64,000 bases of DNA. It comes from G963667425 sp963667425 [NCBI: bacterium] (GTDB taxonomy: Bacteria; UBP6; UBA1177). Below are positions 46,029-56,191 of this stretch, one piece after another (the stretch's first letter is position 1; each line of letters starts with the position of its first letter). Where the stretch lies: assembly GCA_963667425.1 (NCBI GenBank), contig OY763407.1, positions 1,922,001-1,986,000 of the forward strand. The letters run 5' to 3'. The notes beneath the pieces were generated by a model that was given only the letters and a program-made list of their open reading frames with translations, was not told the DNA's origin and did not search any database. The position numbers and the translations under genes were made by a program.

Positions 46029-46649
46029 TTATTTCTTAATATAAACCAGATTGCCGTTCGGACCAGGGATGGCACCTTTTACTGCAATTGTGTTCTGTTT
46101 GGAATCTACCTTTACTACAAGAAGGTTCTTTACAGTTACCTGCTCATTACCGTATCTTCCCGCCATTTTTTTATTCTTCCATACTTTAGATGGAAAAACG
46201 CACTGTCCGATTGAACCGGTATGTCTATGAAATTTAGATCCGTGTGTTTTTCTTCCACCACCGAAATTCCATCTTTTTACAACACCACTAAAACCACGTC
46301 CTTTTGTAAAGCCGATAACTTTTACTTTATCGCCTGCGTTAAAAAGTTCAGCATTTATCTCATCGCCAAGAGCATATGCATCAAGCTCTTCAGGAGAAAC
46401 TCTAAATTCTTTAAGTTTCTTATAAACACCCTTTCCCGCATTCTTAAAGTGCCCTGCTTCAGGTTTGGAAACATTTTTCTCCTTCTTGGCAAAACCAAGC
46501 TGAAGAGCTGTGTAACCATCTTTTTCAGCGTTCTTTTTCTGAACGACTGTACAAGGACCTGCCTCTATAACAGTTACAGGAACCACCTTACCGTCTTCTG
46601 TGAAGATCTGTGTCATTCCTATTTTTTTTCCTATTAGTCCAGCAGTCAT
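46029..46649 (-). CDS. rplC: Ribosomal protein L3
   Basis: 206 residues. It starts [20 protein letters not shown]; the central loop [20 protein letters not shown] and [20 protein letters not shown] reach the peptidyl-transferase centre. Complete. The 69-nt gap to rpsJ contains nothing I recognise. Confidence 0.97.
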   Translation of the reverse strand: MTAGLIGKKIGMTQIFTEDGKVVPVTVIEAGPCTVVQKKNAEKDGYTALQLGFAKKEKNVSKPEAGHFKNAGKGVYKKLKEFRVSPEELDAYALGDEINAELFNAGDKVKVIGFTKGRGFSGVVKRWNFGGGRKTHGSKFHRHTGSIGQCVFPSKVWKNKKMAGRYGNEQVTVKNLLVVKVDSKQNTIAVKGAIPGPNGNLVYIKK

Positions 46650-46718
46650 TTTTTCCCTCTCTGCTTTTCAATAATTCTCAAAACATTCTCTCTCAAACTA
46701 CTCTAACCAAGCCCTAAA

Positions 46719-47027
46719 TTAATAGGTCTTGATTTCAATCTCAACACCTGCGCTGAGATCGGTTTTCATCAGTTCGTCCATAGTCTGATTGGTCGGGCTA
46801 AGAATATCAATTATTCTTCTATGAATTCGCATTTCAAACTGTTCTCTGGACTTCTTATTAACATGCGGGGAGCGAAGCACAGTGTACTTGTGTATTTTAG
46901 TAGGAAGTGGAATAGGTCCAGCAACCTTTGCACCGGTACGTATAACAGTGTCAATAATTTCTCCAACCGACTGGTCAAGAATCTTATGGTCAAAAGCTTT
47001 CAGCTTTATTCTAATCTTCTCGTTCAC
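46719..47027 (-). CDS. rpsJ: Ribosomal protein S10 (GTG start)
   Basis: 102 residues; also the NusE partner of NusB in antitermination. GTG start at 47027 with GAGG upstream. Blocks: [40 protein letters not shown] and [20 protein letters not shown]. Complete. It follows tuf after 25 nt, so str and S10 genes are merged. Confidence 0.97.
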   Translation of the reverse strand: MNEKIRIKLKAFDHKILDQSVGEIIDTVIRTGAKVAGPIPLPTKIHKYTVLRSPHVNKKSREQFEMRIHRRIIDILSPTNQTMDELMKTDLSAGVEIEIKTY

Positions 47028-47052
47028 TTTGACACCTCAAATATATATCAAT

Positions 47053-48246
47053 TTATCCAACAATTTTAGAAACAACACCTGAACCTACTGTTCTGCCACC
47101 TTCTCTGATAGCAAATCTAAGTCCTTCTTCCATAGCGATAGGAGATATAAGCTCAACTGTTATTGTTACGTTATCGCCCGGCATTACCATCTTTACATCT
47201 TCAGGAAGATTAAGAACTCCTGTAACGTCTGTTGTTCTGAAGAAGAACTGTGGTCTGTATCCTGTAAAGAACGGTGTATGTCTTCCACCTTCATCTTTAG
47301 TAAGTACGTAAACCTCTCCCTCAAACTTCGTATGAGGAGTAATCGATCCCGGTTTAGCAAGTACCTGACCTCTTTCAACTTCTTCCTTCTTGATTCCTCT
47401 TAACAGACATCCTACGTTGTCGCCTGCCTGGCCTTCATCAAGAAGCTTTCTGAACATTTCAACGCCTGTACATGTAGTTTCTTTGGTTTCGGTAATTCCT
47501 ACTATCTGTACTTTTTCGCCTACTCTAACTATTCCTCTTTCTATTCTTCCTGTAACAACTGTTCCTCTTCCTGATATTGTGAAAACATCTTCTATCGGCA
47601 TAAGGAATGGTTTGTCAACACTTCTTTCCGGCTCCGGAATATAGCTGTCTACTGCATCCATGAGATCATATATACACTGTACTTCAGGTGATTCAGGATC
47701 ATCTGAATTAAGTGCATTAAGCGCTGATCCTCTTACTATTGGTGTATCGTCGCCAGGAAATTCATACTGATCAAGAAGCTCTCTGATTTCCATCTCAACA
47801 AGGTCAAGAAGTTCTTCGTCATCAACCTGATCAACTTTATTAAGAAATACTACTATATAAGGAACACCAACCTGTCTTGAAAGAAGGATGTGCTCTCTTG
47901 TCTGTGGCATAGGACCGTCTGCTGCTGATACAACAAGGATTGCTCCGTCCATCTGGGCAGCTCCGGTGATCATGTTCTTTACGTAGTCAGCGTGACCAGG
48001 ACAGTCAACGTGTGCATAATGTCTGGTTGCTGTCTGATATTCAACGTGTGCCGTTGCTATTGTGATTCCTCTTTCTCTTTCTTCCGGTGCTTTGTCTATA
48101 TTGTCAAAGCTTACGTACTCTGAAAGACCTTTTGATGCAAGAGTCTTGGTTATAGCTGCTGTAAGTGTTGTCTTACCGTGATCTACGTGTCCTATCGTTC
48201 CAATGTTAACATGTGGTTTGGACCTGTCAAACTTTGCCTTAGCCAT
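47053..48246 (-). CDS. tuf: Elongation factor Tu
   Basis: 397 residues. GTPase that brings aminoacyl-tRNA to the ribosome. G1 is GHVDHGKTT (residues about 18-26), G3 is [20 protein letters not shown], and G4 is NKVD. The C-terminus is [14 protein letters not shown]. Only this copy is in the window; a second one elsewhere cannot be excluded. Between fusA (21 nt) and rpsJ. Confidence 0.98.
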   Translation of the reverse strand: MAKAKFDRSKPHVNIGTIGHVDHGKTTLTAAITKTLASKGLSEYVSFDNIDKAPEERERGITIATAHVEYQTATRHYAHVDCPGHADYVKNMITGAAQMDGAILVVSAADGPMPQTREHILLSRQVGVPYIVVFLNKVDQVDDEELLDLVEMEIRELLDQYEFPGDDTPIVRGSALNALNSDDPESPEVQCIYDLMDAVDSYIPEPERSVDKPFLMPIEDVFTISGRGTVVTGRIERGIVRVGEKVQIVGITETKETTCTGVEMFRKLLDEGQAGDNVGCLLRGIKKEEVERGQVLAKPGSITPHTKFEGEVYVLTKDEGGRHTPFFTGYRPQFFFRTTDVTGVLNLPEDVKMVMPGDNVTITVELISPIAMEEGLRFAIREGGRTVGSGVVSKIVG

Positions 48247-48267
48247 TTTTTTCTCCTTTTATATAAG

Positions 48268-50337
48268 TTAACCGTAAATACGTTCTCTAATTTTCGCAGG
48301 AACTTCACCATATTTTGCAAACTGCATGGTAAAGACACCTCTTCCCTGAGTTTTAGATCTTAGATCCGTGGAATACCCAAACATCTCAGAAAGAGGAACC
48401 AGGGATTTAACAGTTCTAGCACCTGAATTTTCATCATCTTCCATACCAAGTACAGTTCCTCTTCTACTCTGAATATCAGAAAGAACATCTCCGGTATAGT
48501 CTTCAGGGATAGTAACATCAACACCCATAAGAGGTTCAAGAAGTATTACACCTGCTTTTTCTTCGGCCTTTTTAAAACACTGAATAGCAGCAATTTTAAA
48601 TGCTGTATCAGAAGAGTCAACTTCATGGGCCGAACCATCAACCAGTGTAGCTTTTACATCAACAACAGGATATCCATGCACGCCGCTTGCAGCAGCAGCT
48701 TTTATTCCATATTCAACAGAAGAAATAAATTCTCCAGGAATAGCACCACCCTTGATTTTGTTTTCAAAAACAACACCACCGTTTTCATTAGGTTCGAATT
48801 CAATAACGACATTAGCAAACTGACCTTTACCACCAGTCTGTTTCTGATGTTTGTATGCAAAAGAAATTGGCCCGGCAAATTTTTCTCTGTAACTTACCTG
48901 GGGACGTCCAACATTTGCGTCAACTTTAAATTCTCTCCTAAGTCTTTCAACCAATATTTCAAGATGAAGCTCTCCCATGCCAGAAATTATAGTCTGACCA
49001 GTTTCTTCATCAGTCTTTACTTTAAAACTAGGATCCTCCTTTGCCAGTTTTCCCAAAGACATTGACAGTCTATCACTATCAACCTTAGTCTTGGGTTCTA
49101 TAGCAACATGAATAACAGGTTCAGGAAACTGCATTGACTCAAGAACGAACTGGTCGTTCTTTGTACACAGTGTCGAACCAGTAATAGCATACTTAAGGCC
49201 CACAACAGCACCAATATTACCCGAACTGATGACATCAGTCTCTTCTCTTTTATTAGCATGCATTCTTAAGAGACGGCCAATTCTTTCAGCCTTACCGGCA
49301 GACGAATTGTAAACCATATCTCCAGATTTAAGTTCGCCTGAGTAAACTCTTACAAACGCCAGCTCACCAACAAAAGGATCTGTCATAATTTTAAAAACAA
49401 GAGCACTAAGTCTTGGATCTTCAGAAGAAATCTCAACTTCACGCTCTCTGTCATCATGGGCAATTACAGGAGGTATATCCATAGGAGAAGGCATATAATC
49501 AACTATCGCATCAAGCAAAAGCTGTACACCTTTATTTTTAAAAGCCGTACCACAACAAACAGGAAAGAATCCTGTTGTAAGAACAGCCTTTCTTATAACT
49601 TTTTTTATTTCAGAAACAGAGATATCTTCACCTGAAAGATATTTCTCCATAAATTCTTCATCATAATCTGATAAAGACTCTAAAAGAGTTTCTCTTTTTT
49701 CAGAAGCATAATCTTCCATATCTGCAGGAACACCTTCTTCAACTCTATAAGTAGAACCGAGAGCATCTTCATCATAGTAACATGTTCTCCACTCAACGAG
49801 ATCTATTATAGCTCTAAAAGTATCTTCCGCACCAATAGGCAACTGAATTGCAACAGCATTTGCTCCCAAACGAGTCTTCATCTGTTTAAGAACGTTTTCA
49901 AAATTAGCTCCAATTCTGTCCATTTTATTAACAAACGCAAGCCTTGGAACTTTATATTTATTTGCCTGACGCCAAACAGTTTCAGACTGAGGCTGAACAC
50001 CTCCAACGGCACAGAAAACAGCAACCGCGCTATCAAGAACTCTAAGAGAACGTTCCACTTCCGCTGTAAAATCAACGTGTCCAGGAGTATCAATAATATT
50101 AATTCTCTTTTCTCTCCAATAGCACGTAGTAGCAGCAGAAGTTATTGTAATACCTCTCTCCTGCTCCTGCTCCATCCAATCCATAACCGCAGTACCTTCA
50201 TGAACCTCACCCAACTTATGAGAAACACCAGTATAGAACAGTATTCTTTCAGTAGTAGTAGTCTTGCCGGCATCGATGTGCGCCATAATTCCAATATTTC
50301 TAATCTCACTTAGAGGCAGTGTTTTTACTGCAGCCAT
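48268..50337 (-). CDS. fusA: Elongation factor G
   Basis: 689 residues. GTPase driving translocation and ribosome recycling. G1 is [19 protein letters not shown] near residue 19, G3 is [20 protein letters not shown], and G4 is NKMD. All five domains are present to KIRERIYG. It lies in the usual place between rpsG (17 nt) and tuf. Confidence 0.97.
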   Translation of the reverse strand: MAAVKTLPLSEIRNIGIMAHIDAGKTTTTERILFYTGVSHKLGEVHEGTAVMDWMEQEQERGITITSAATTCYWREKRINIIDTPGHVDFTAEVERSLRVLDSAVAVFCAVGGVQPQSETVWRQANKYKVPRLAFVNKMDRIGANFENVLKQMKTRLGANAVAIQLPIGAEDTFRAIIDLVEWRTCYYDEDALGSTYRVEEGVPADMEDYASEKRETLLESLSDYDEEFMEKYLSGEDISVSEIKKVIRKAVLTTGFFPVCCGTAFKNKGVQLLLDAIVDYMPSPMDIPPVIAHDDREREVEISSEDPRLSALVFKIMTDPFVGELAFVRVYSGELKSGDMVYNSSAGKAERIGRLLRMHANKREETDVISSGNIGAVVGLKYAITGSTLCTKNDQFVLESMQFPEPVIHVAIEPKTKVDSDRLSMSLGKLAKEDPSFKVKTDEETGQTIISGMGELHLEILVERLRREFKVDANVGRPQVSYREKFAGPISFAYKHQKQTGGKGQFANVVIEFEPNENGGVVFENKIKGGAIPGEFISSVEYGIKAAAASGVHGYPVVDVKATLVDGSAHEVDSSDTAFKIAAIQCFKKAEEKAGVILLEPLMGVDVTIPEDYTGDVLSDIQSRRGTVLGMEDDENSGARTVKSLVPLSEMFGYSTDLRSKTQGRGVFTMQFAKYGEVPAKIRERIYG

Positions 50338-50354
50338 AACAATCCGCTCCCGAT

Positions 50355-50825
50355 CTATCTTTTGTAATGAGCAAAAGCCTTATTAGCTTCCGCCATTTTA
50401 TGTGTATCTTCTCTTTTCTTGAAAGCAGTTCCTCTCTTATGATAAGCATCATCAAGCTCTGCATGAAGCTTTGCCATCATAGTTTTTTCAGACCTTGCTC
50501 TTGAAACAGTAATAATCCATCTCATAGCGATAGCTATTGATTTTTCAAGAGAAATTTCTGTAGGAACCTGATAAGTAGCTCCACCAATTCTTGTTGACTT
50601 AACCATAACAAGTGGACGTGCAGATTCCAATGCTTTCTTAAACGCGCCAACTGGTCCTTCCTCTTTTCCTTCAGCAAGTCTTTCCATAGCACTATAGACT
50701 ATACCTTCTGCTGTAGATTTTTTACCAGCCTTCATAATCTTATTTATAAACTGCTGAACAATCAGATCTCCATATTTAGGATCTGGCATTATTTCTCTTT
50801 TCGATGAAAAGCTTTTCCTAGGCAT
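50355..50825 (-). CDS. rpsG: Ribosomal protein S7
   Basis: 156 residues; nucleates 30S head assembly and contacts E-site tRNA. Start [20 protein letters not shown], and blocks [20 protein letters not shown] and [20 protein letters not shown]. Complete. 18 nt after rpsL. Confidence 0.97.
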   Translation of the reverse strand: MPRKSFSSKREIMPDPKYGDLIVQQFINKIMKAGKKSTAEGIVYSAMERLAEGKEEGPVGAFKKALESARPLVMVKSTRIGGATYQVPTEISLEKSIAIAMRWIITVSRARSEKTMMAKLHAELDDAYHKRGTAFKKREDTHKMAEANKAFAHYKR

Positions 50826-50843
50826 CTTACAAATTCCTCCTGA

Positions 50844-51218
50844 TTAAGACCTTGGTCTCTTTGCTCCATATTTTGAACGGCTCTGTTTTCTTCCATCAAC
50901 GCCAGAAGAGTCAAGAGTACCTCTCACAATATGGTACCTAACACCCGGAAGGTCTTTAACCCTGCCGCCTCTAACAAGAACAACACTGTGCTCCTGAAGA
51001 TTGTGGCCTTCACCGGGGATATAACTTGTAACTTCAAAACCACTAGTAAGTCTAACTCTTGCAACTTTTCTAAGAGCAGAATTAGGTTTCTTAGGTGTGG
51101 TAGTGTAAACTCTAACACAAACACCCTTTCTCTGAGGACAAGCCTTAAGTGCAGGACATTTGCTCTTTTTTACCGCTGAGTCTCTTCCTTTTCTTATCAG
51201 CTGGTTAATAGTAGGCAT
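50844..51218 (-). CDS. rpsL: Ribosomal protein S12
   Basis: 124 residues from ATG 51216-51218, reading [25 protein letters not shown] lies 7 nt upstream; the longer frame (to 51278) carries 20 non-conserved residues and overlaps the promoter side. The streptomycin-site region [20 protein letters not shown] has the usual Lys-Lys, and the second loop ([20 protein letters not shown]) is wild type. It is the first gene of the 18-kb ribosomal operon. Confidence 0.97.
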   Translation of the reverse strand: MPTINQLIRKGRDSAVKKSKCPALKACPQRKGVCVRVYTTTPKKPNSALRKVARVRLTSGFEVTSYIPGEGHNLQEHSVVLVRGGRVKDLPGVRYHIVRGTLDSSGVDGRKQSRSKYGAKRPRS

Positions 51219-51263
51219 TCTCATACTCCTAATATCAGATACTAACACAAAAAAATCAACGGG

Positions 51264-51291
51264 ATTATATACCCCCATCCCAAGCTGTCAA
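51264..51291 (-). promoter_or_regulatory. Promoter of the str-S10-spc-alpha operon
   Basis: On the minus strand a perfect TTGACA (51291-51286), a 16-bp spacer, and a perfect TATAAT (51269-51264), 46 bp before the S12 start. I see no other comparable promoter inside the operon, so this one could drive all 32 genes. Confidence 0.8.
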
Positions 51292-51737
51292 ACTATTTTT
51301 GTACAACACAAGCAAGTAGTTGTAATCACTGGATTTAATAGCCAAGAGACTCAATGGACGTTTTTAATTTTTACCCTCTTAAAGATATTTTTTCAACATT
51401 TTTCATAAAAAAATTTGACATTTTTTTAACTAATTGCTCTTTCTAAAGAATTCAAACACTTACATTTAATTGCAGTCACTTATACATAAAAAATGTAGCA
51501 CAAAACAACAAATAGCCTAAAAATAAAAAAATGTTTACTTATAAAAAAACTCAACATTTTTTCTACACTGGAAATACAAAGACTTTTTATTGTTTTTTTT
51601 AAAATTAATGTTTTACTAAAAATAAAGGAATTTAAAAATAAAAAAAACTTTAAATATCATTATAAGCAATAACTTTATCACTATAAACCACAGTGTTTTA
51701 AATTTTAAGTGCAAAACGTCATAACTATATAAGTATC

Positions 51738-51765
51738 TTGAAAAAAAAGTTAATTATATTATGAT
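51738..51765 (+). promoter_or_regulatory. Candidate promoter of the hybrid kinase gene
   Basis: TTGAAA (51738-51743), a 16-bp spacer, and TATGAT (51760-51765), 36 bp before the ATG. Confidence 0.4.
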
Positions 51766-51801
51766 TAAGAGTCTTTATGTAATATTGCAGTGAGATGTGC
51801 A

Positions 51802-54240
51802 ATGAAAAGTATTTACCGCAAAAATAATAAGATTATTTTTATATTGTTTATTCTAATTGCGGTCATTACATTTATCTTTATTGTATTTATGCATGAAAGC
51901 AAACTAAAAGAAGAAGTATCTGATACTATCAAAAAACATGCCAATGTTATAAAAACATCTTTATGGACTTATGAAAAAAATGCTCATGTATCATATCTTG
52001 AACTTGCAATGAAGTCCAACAATTATGACGAACTGACGGTTTTTGATGATATGGGAAAAGTCTTTATTCAGTTGAAATCTGAAAAGCCATCTTTTTTAAA
52101 AGAATTTTTAATGTCTATTGGAATTATAAGTATAGAAAAAATAAAAACAGATATTATTTATGAGTCAAAAAAAGTAGGTGAACTTCAAATATTATGGAGA
52201 AATGAATCAGTTTTTTTCTATGCCTATATAGTTTTGTTTATCTCTCTTATTTTTCTGGCATTCTGGCTTTTTATGAGACTTTCTATAATTAACAGCTCCC
52301 TGTTAGTCCAATCGGAATTATTAAAAAAAGCTAAGAATACTGCGGAAGAAGCAAGTAAATCAAAAAGCTCATTTCTTGCCAATATGAGTCATGAAATACG
52401 AACACCTATGAATGCAATCATTGGTCTTAATCATCTTATTTCAAAGACAGAATTAACCAAAAAACAGCGGGATTATTTTTCAAAACTTGAAAGTTCAAGT
52501 CAACATCTATTACAAATAATCAACAACATACTTGATTTTTCCAAAATAGAAGCTGATAAAATGGAACTTGAAAATTCAAATTTCTCTCTTAGCGAAATTA
52601 TGGAAAACATCAAAAGTGTTCTTATATACAGGATTGAACAAAAAGGACTGAATTTTAATATAAAAATAGATAAAAATGTTCATGATATTTTTAAAGGCGA
52701 CTCGCTAAGGCTTACTCAGATTCTTACCAACCTACTCAATAATGCCATAAAATTCACTGAGACTGGTAGTATTACAATTGAAATTAAAGAAAAAATCCTT
52801 GATTCCAACCATGCAGAACTGAAATTTTCTATAAAAGATTCAGGAATTGGAATTGATGCTGAAGGGCAGAAACACCTTTTTACCCCATTTGAACAGACAG
52901 ATTCTTCAACAACACGAAAATATGGAGGAACAGGATTAGGACTAAGCATATGTAAAAGGCTTGTGGAAATGATGGGGGGAAATATCTCGGTTGACAGTTT
53001 TCCTGGAGTAGGATCTACATTTCATTTTATCATAATTTGCGAACAGATTTCTTTAGGCGTACTTCCCCCTGACATTTCTGATAGCTTTGCACTTATTGTC
53101 GAAGATAACTATGCAGCACAAAACACACTTGGATCAATGCTTAAAGAGTTGACAATAAATTATGACGTGGCAATAAGCGGAGAAAGTGCATTGGAAATTC
53201 TTCTTGAAAATCCTGAAAAATACAAATTTTTGTTTCTGGACTGGCAGCTACCCGGCATGGATGGATTCAGCATGATAAGAGAACTGCGTAATAATAGTAA
53301 AATCTCAGAACCAATTACTTTTATAACAACAGCATATGGTACTTCAGAAGTTATACAACAGGCTAAAAATTTGAACACTGCGGGATTGCTCATAAAGCCT
53401 TTTTCGAAAGAAATAGTTATAGAATCAATAATATCAGCATTAGCGGCTTTTAAAAATGAAACATCAAAAAGTAATAAAAAACCATCTGAACAGAAATCTT
53501 TAAATATAGACATTCTGCTTGCTGAAGATAATGCTATAAATCAACAGGTTCTTACAGAAATCTTAAAAGATTATGGATGTAATTCAACTGTAGCGGAAAA
53601 TGGAAAAATTGCTGTAGAAAAAGCAACAAGTTACAAATATGATTTAATCATCATGGATCTTCAGATGCCTGTAATGGACGGTTTCGAAGCCACAGAACGG
53701 ATAAGAAAACATGAAACAAGTCTTGGATATAGAACACATATAATTGCAATGAGTGCAAGTATTCTCAAAGATGATATGGAAAAAGCAAAACTTGCCGGAG
53801 TTGATGAGTACATAACAAAACCAGTAGACCCTAACAACTTATTTAATGTTTTAAATAAAATTTCACAAAACATTAAAAAGGAACTTTTTTCATCAAGTCA
53901 GGCAAAGTCTGTAAATATAGAAAAAGGTCTTGAAATAGTTATGGGAAATAAAAAACTGTACTACAAACTTCTCAATCAGTTTCATGAGCAACATAGAGAT
54001 TCCGGCATTAGGTTAAATGCTGCCTTGAGAACAAAAGATTATGATGCTGCCAGAAAAATAGCTCATACAATTGCGGGAGTATCATCAAATCTTGGTGCTG
54101 TAGATCTTTTTCAGACAGCTGTAAATCTGGAAATGGCTTTATATAAAAAACAGAGCGATGTGGAATTGATTGCCAGAAAATTTCATCATGAACTTAACAA
54201 AACCATGGCTGAGATATTGATTTTAAATCAGACATTATAA
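51802..54240 (+). CDS. Hybrid histidine kinase with two receivers and Hpt
   Basis: 812 residues from ATG 51802 (a GTG at 51790 is an alternative). Order: membrane helix about 10-32, periplasmic sensor of about 100 residues with no recognised fold, second membrane helix about 135-158, HisKA with SFLANMSHEIRTPMNAIIG (His 197), HATPase with GIDAEGQKHLFTPFEQTDSS and YGGTGLGLSICKRLVEMMGG, receiver 1 (Asp 480 in FLDWQLPGMDG), receiver 2 (Asp 619 in IIMDLQMPVMDG), and a C-terminal Hpt (His 755 in IAHTIAGVSSNLGA). This is a BarA/EvgS-like phosphorelay with all phospho-sites intact. The signal and the final response regulator are not in the window. Its end overlaps the convergent T2SS-operon lipoprotein gene by 6 nt. 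Confidence 0.93.
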   Translation: MKSIYRKNNKIIFILFILIAVITFIFIVFMHESKLKEEVSDTIKKHANVIKTSLWTYEKNAHVSYLELAMKSNNYDELTVFDDMGKVFIQLKSEKPSFLKEFLMSIGIISIEKIKTDIIYESKKVGELQILWRNESVFFYAYIVLFISLIFLAFWLFMRLSIINSSLLVQSELLKKAKNTAEEASKSKSSFLANMSHEIRTPMNAIIGLNHLISKTELTKKQRDYFSKLESSSQHLLQIINNILDFSKIEADKMELENSNFSLSEIMENIKSVLIYRIEQKGLNFNIKIDKNVHDIFKGDSLRLTQILTNLLNNAIKFTETGSITIEIKEKILDSNHAELKFSIKDSGIGIDAEGQKHLFTPFEQTDSSTTRKYGGTGLGLSICKRLVEMMGGNISVDSFPGVGSTFHFIIICEQISLGVLPPDISDSFALIVEDNYAAQNTLGSMLKELTINYDVAISGESALEILLENPEKYKFLFLDWQLPGMDGFSMIRELRNNSKISEPITFITTAYGTSEVIQQAKNLNTAGLLIKPFSKEIVIESIISALAAFKNETSKSNKKPSEQKSLNIDILLAEDNAINQQVLTEILKDYGCNSTVAENGKIAVEKATSYKYDLIIMDLQMPVMDGFEATERIRKHETSLGYRTHIIAMSASILKDDMEKAKLAGVDEYITKPVDPNNLFNVLNKISQNIKKELFSSSQAKSVNIEKGLEIVMGNKKLYYKLLNQFHEQHRDSGIRLNAALRTKDYDAARKIAHTIAGVSSNLGAVDLFQTAVNLEMALYKKQSDVELIARKFHHELNKTMAEILILNQTL

Positions 54241-54750
54241 TCCTGAAACAATAAGCCACTTTCCATTTTCCTTAACAAACTGAATTTGATTAACATCATC
54301 CACACTGTACCATTTTGGTTTTTCTTCTTCAAGAATTGTTTTTCCATCAGGTCCGAGTCTGCTATCAGACTGAAATCTTAAATCATAATAGTAGTAAACC
54401 AGAGCAAAACCTTTATCAGCGTCAACAGTCATATCCTTTATGATTATTGAAATATTTATCTTAAGAATTTCAGCATATTTTTCAGATTTCATAAAAGCTA
54501 CTATTCCATCATAATCTACATCATCTGCTGCAATATCGGTACCGTTTTTATCATAGTATGAATCAGAAATAAGAGTTATTATTTTTGCCGAATCTTTAGT
54601 CTTAACTGCATTGACATATTCATCAAAAACCTTTAAAACCTCTTTGTTATCAGGAGTATCTTCAATATCTGTTCCTTTAATTTTTGATGGAGAACATGAA
54701 GCAAAACTGATAATAAGCGTCAACAGAAGGAGCATAAGAATTTTTCTCAT
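54235..54750 (-). CDS. NTF2/SnoaL-like lipoprotein at the end of the gsp operon
   Basis: 171 residues. Lipoprotein signal MRKILMLLLLTLIISFASC. The mature part looks like an NTF2/SnoaL-type cone fold: FDEYVNAVKTKDSAKIITLI near 45-64, then strands ending VNQIQFVKENGKWLIVSGL, the usual last-strand pattern. No catalytic residue stands out, so it may be a binding or pilotin-like accessory protein. Its ATG overlaps the gspN stop by 4 nt, so it is translationally coupled to the secretion operon. Confidence 0.78.
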   Translation of the reverse strand: MRKILMLLLLTLIISFASCSPSKIKGTDIEDTPDNKEVLKVFDEYVNAVKTKDSAKIITLISDSYYDKNGTDIAADDVDYDGIVAFMKSEKYAEILKINISIIIKDMTVDADKGFALVYYYYDLRFQSDSRLGPDGKTILEEEKPKWYSVDDVNQIQFVKENGKWLIVSGL

Positions 54751-55655
54751 TTAGACCTCTCTTTTTTTATAGTAGGATTTGTAAACATACCTTTTACACT
54801 AAATCTATATGTTAGATTCTGTTTCTCTTTTTCATCTTTAAATTGTTCAAGTGCAAGATCTATCGGAGAAAGTGAAGCAATTGTTCCCTTTTCCTTTTCT
54901 ATGACAGTAACTACTATTTCAGGTCTTGAAAAGTTAAGCCTTGTAGGATTTAGAACAACTTTGCCTGTTATATTTATTTTAAGAGCTCCAGATATATCAG
55001 CTTTTTTTATAGTAAGTTTGTTATCTTTTATTGATGCATGTAAGGATAAAGTTCCAAGTTTTAAAGGCTTAACAGTAAGACCTTTAATTTTACCTCCAAA
55101 AACAAGATTATTTCCGGTAATATCTATCTCGCCATTCATTTTCTTTGATCTGCAAAAAGAAACAGTACCGTTTAAAGTACCTTTACCCGCCATATCAGGA
55201 AGCAGCGTTTTAAGTAGCAGAAAAGAAACATCTTCAGCATCAACATCAAAACATACGGAAGCTTTTTCAACATCAACATTGCCGGCAAGTTCTCCGCCAC
55301 TACTATTGAAATCGTTCAAAACAAAATCAACAGATTTAGACAAACCAAGCATAGTTCCTAATGAAGGAGAAATTTGTGCACCTTGAACGCCAATAATCTT
55401 CTTACCGCTTTCCAGCAGAGAAAAATCATCAAAAGAAACAGTTTTTAAAGGAGAATAATAAGAATCTACAGCCTTAACTGAATAATCTGTTTTAAGCATT
55501 GCTTCATTTATTTTTGAAATAACAAAATCTCCAGGAAAAAACAATTTTAAAGCAATAATTATCCCGATCAGGGCAGCAATCTCATAAAATATAATTTTTT
55601 TAATAACATTTATAATATTGGCAGGTGCTAAAAATTTTTTTAATCTCTTTTTCAT
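54747..55655 (-). CDS. gspN: Type II secretion protein GspN
   Basis: 302 residues. A single membrane anchor (about 21-42, IIFYEIAALIGIIIALKLFF) is followed by a periplasmic beta-rich domain with repeated strands (LSLHASIKDNKLTIKKADIS), typical of the GspN/AsmA-like form in Deltaproteobacteria. Its role in secretion is poorly defined. It overlaps gspM and the lipoprotein gene by 4 nt each. Identification rests on fold pattern and position after gspM. Confidence 0.8.
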   Translation of the reverse strand: MKKRLKKFLAPANIINVIKKIIFYEIAALIGIIIALKLFFPGDFVISKINEAMLKTDYSVKAVDSYYSPLKTVSFDDFSLLESGKKIIGVQGAQISPSLGTMLGLSKSVDFVLNDFNSSGGELAGNVDVEKASVCFDVDAEDVSFLLLKTLLPDMAGKGTLNGTVSFCRSKKMNGEIDITGNNLVFGGKIKGLTVKPLKLGTLSLHASIKDNKLTIKKADISGALKINITGKVVLNPTRLNFSRPEIVVTVIEKEKGTIASLSPIDLALEQFKDEKEKQNLTYRFSVKGMFTNPTIKKERSK

Positions 55656-56191
55656 TCTACAGCATCTCCTTTAAGGGTCGCAACAACAATTGCCGTATCA
55701 TAATTTCGCTTATCATATCTCTTTTTTATGGAAACAGACTCAACAAAAACAAAACGATTATCATTTTCTATTGAATATAGAAACGTCATCAGCTCAGGAA
55801 GAGGAACCGCTCTCAAGGAAAGTTCTATTCTTTCTATTTTTGTTTTCCCCTTTATTACCGGTTTTAATTCTTTTATTGTACTTATTTCAATATTGACCGA
55901 CTCTTTTATGCCGCTAATATATGAATTAAGATTAGTATGATTGTCAGCAAGCTTTTTATAGACTCTTTCTTCCGCTTCTTTTGAACGATTGTAAAGATTT
56001 TTATAACCTGCAATTTTCTGAAGCATTTTTGTTTTGCTCCTTGCATCTGAAGTTGCAGTTTCCAGAGTTGAATCCATAATATACCAAACGAACATGGTCA
56101 TTATAAGAAACATTACAAGGACAAAAGCTCCGAGCAGACCTTTTTCACGTTGACTTAAAGATGAAATATAGTTAGTTATTTTATCTTTCAT
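55652..56191 (-). CDS. gspM: Type II secretion protein GspM
   Basis: 179 residues. Cytosolic start, one membrane helix (about 20-40, LLGAFVLVMFLIMTMFVWYI), then a coiled region and a small ferredoxin-like periplasmic domain (IERIELSLRAVPLPELMTFL). GspM binds GspL to form the inner-membrane platform. 1-nt overlap with gspL. Confidence 0.85.
   Translation of the reverse strand: MKDKITNYISSLSQREKGLLGAFVLVMFLIMTMFVWYIMDSTLETATSDARSKTKMLQKIAGYKNLYNRSKEAEERVYKKLADNHTNLNSYISGIKESVNIEISTIKELKPVIKGKTKIERIELSLRAVPLPELMTFLYSIENDNRFVFVESVSIKKRYDKRNYDTAIVVATLKGDAVE

Larger units (their letters stand above)
51219..51801. other. Divergent AT-rich region between rpsL and the histidine kinase
   Basis: 583 bases, very AT-rich with long A and T runs. 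It holds the rpsL promoter at the left and a weaker kinase promoter at the right. The A/T runs at about 51300-51720 upstream of the rpsL -35 could act as UP elements. No gene, tRNA or clear hairpin is seen. Confidence 0.6.

Noticed and set aside
33086-51218. tRNA genes near tuf or between ribosomal genes
   Set aside because: Gaps are mostly under 70 nt and none contains a tRNA-like T-arm or acceptor pairing that I can see.
51219-51278. Upstream extension of rpsL
   Set aside because: S12 begins [11 protein letters not shown] in the family, and the AGGAG is placed 7 nt before that ATG.
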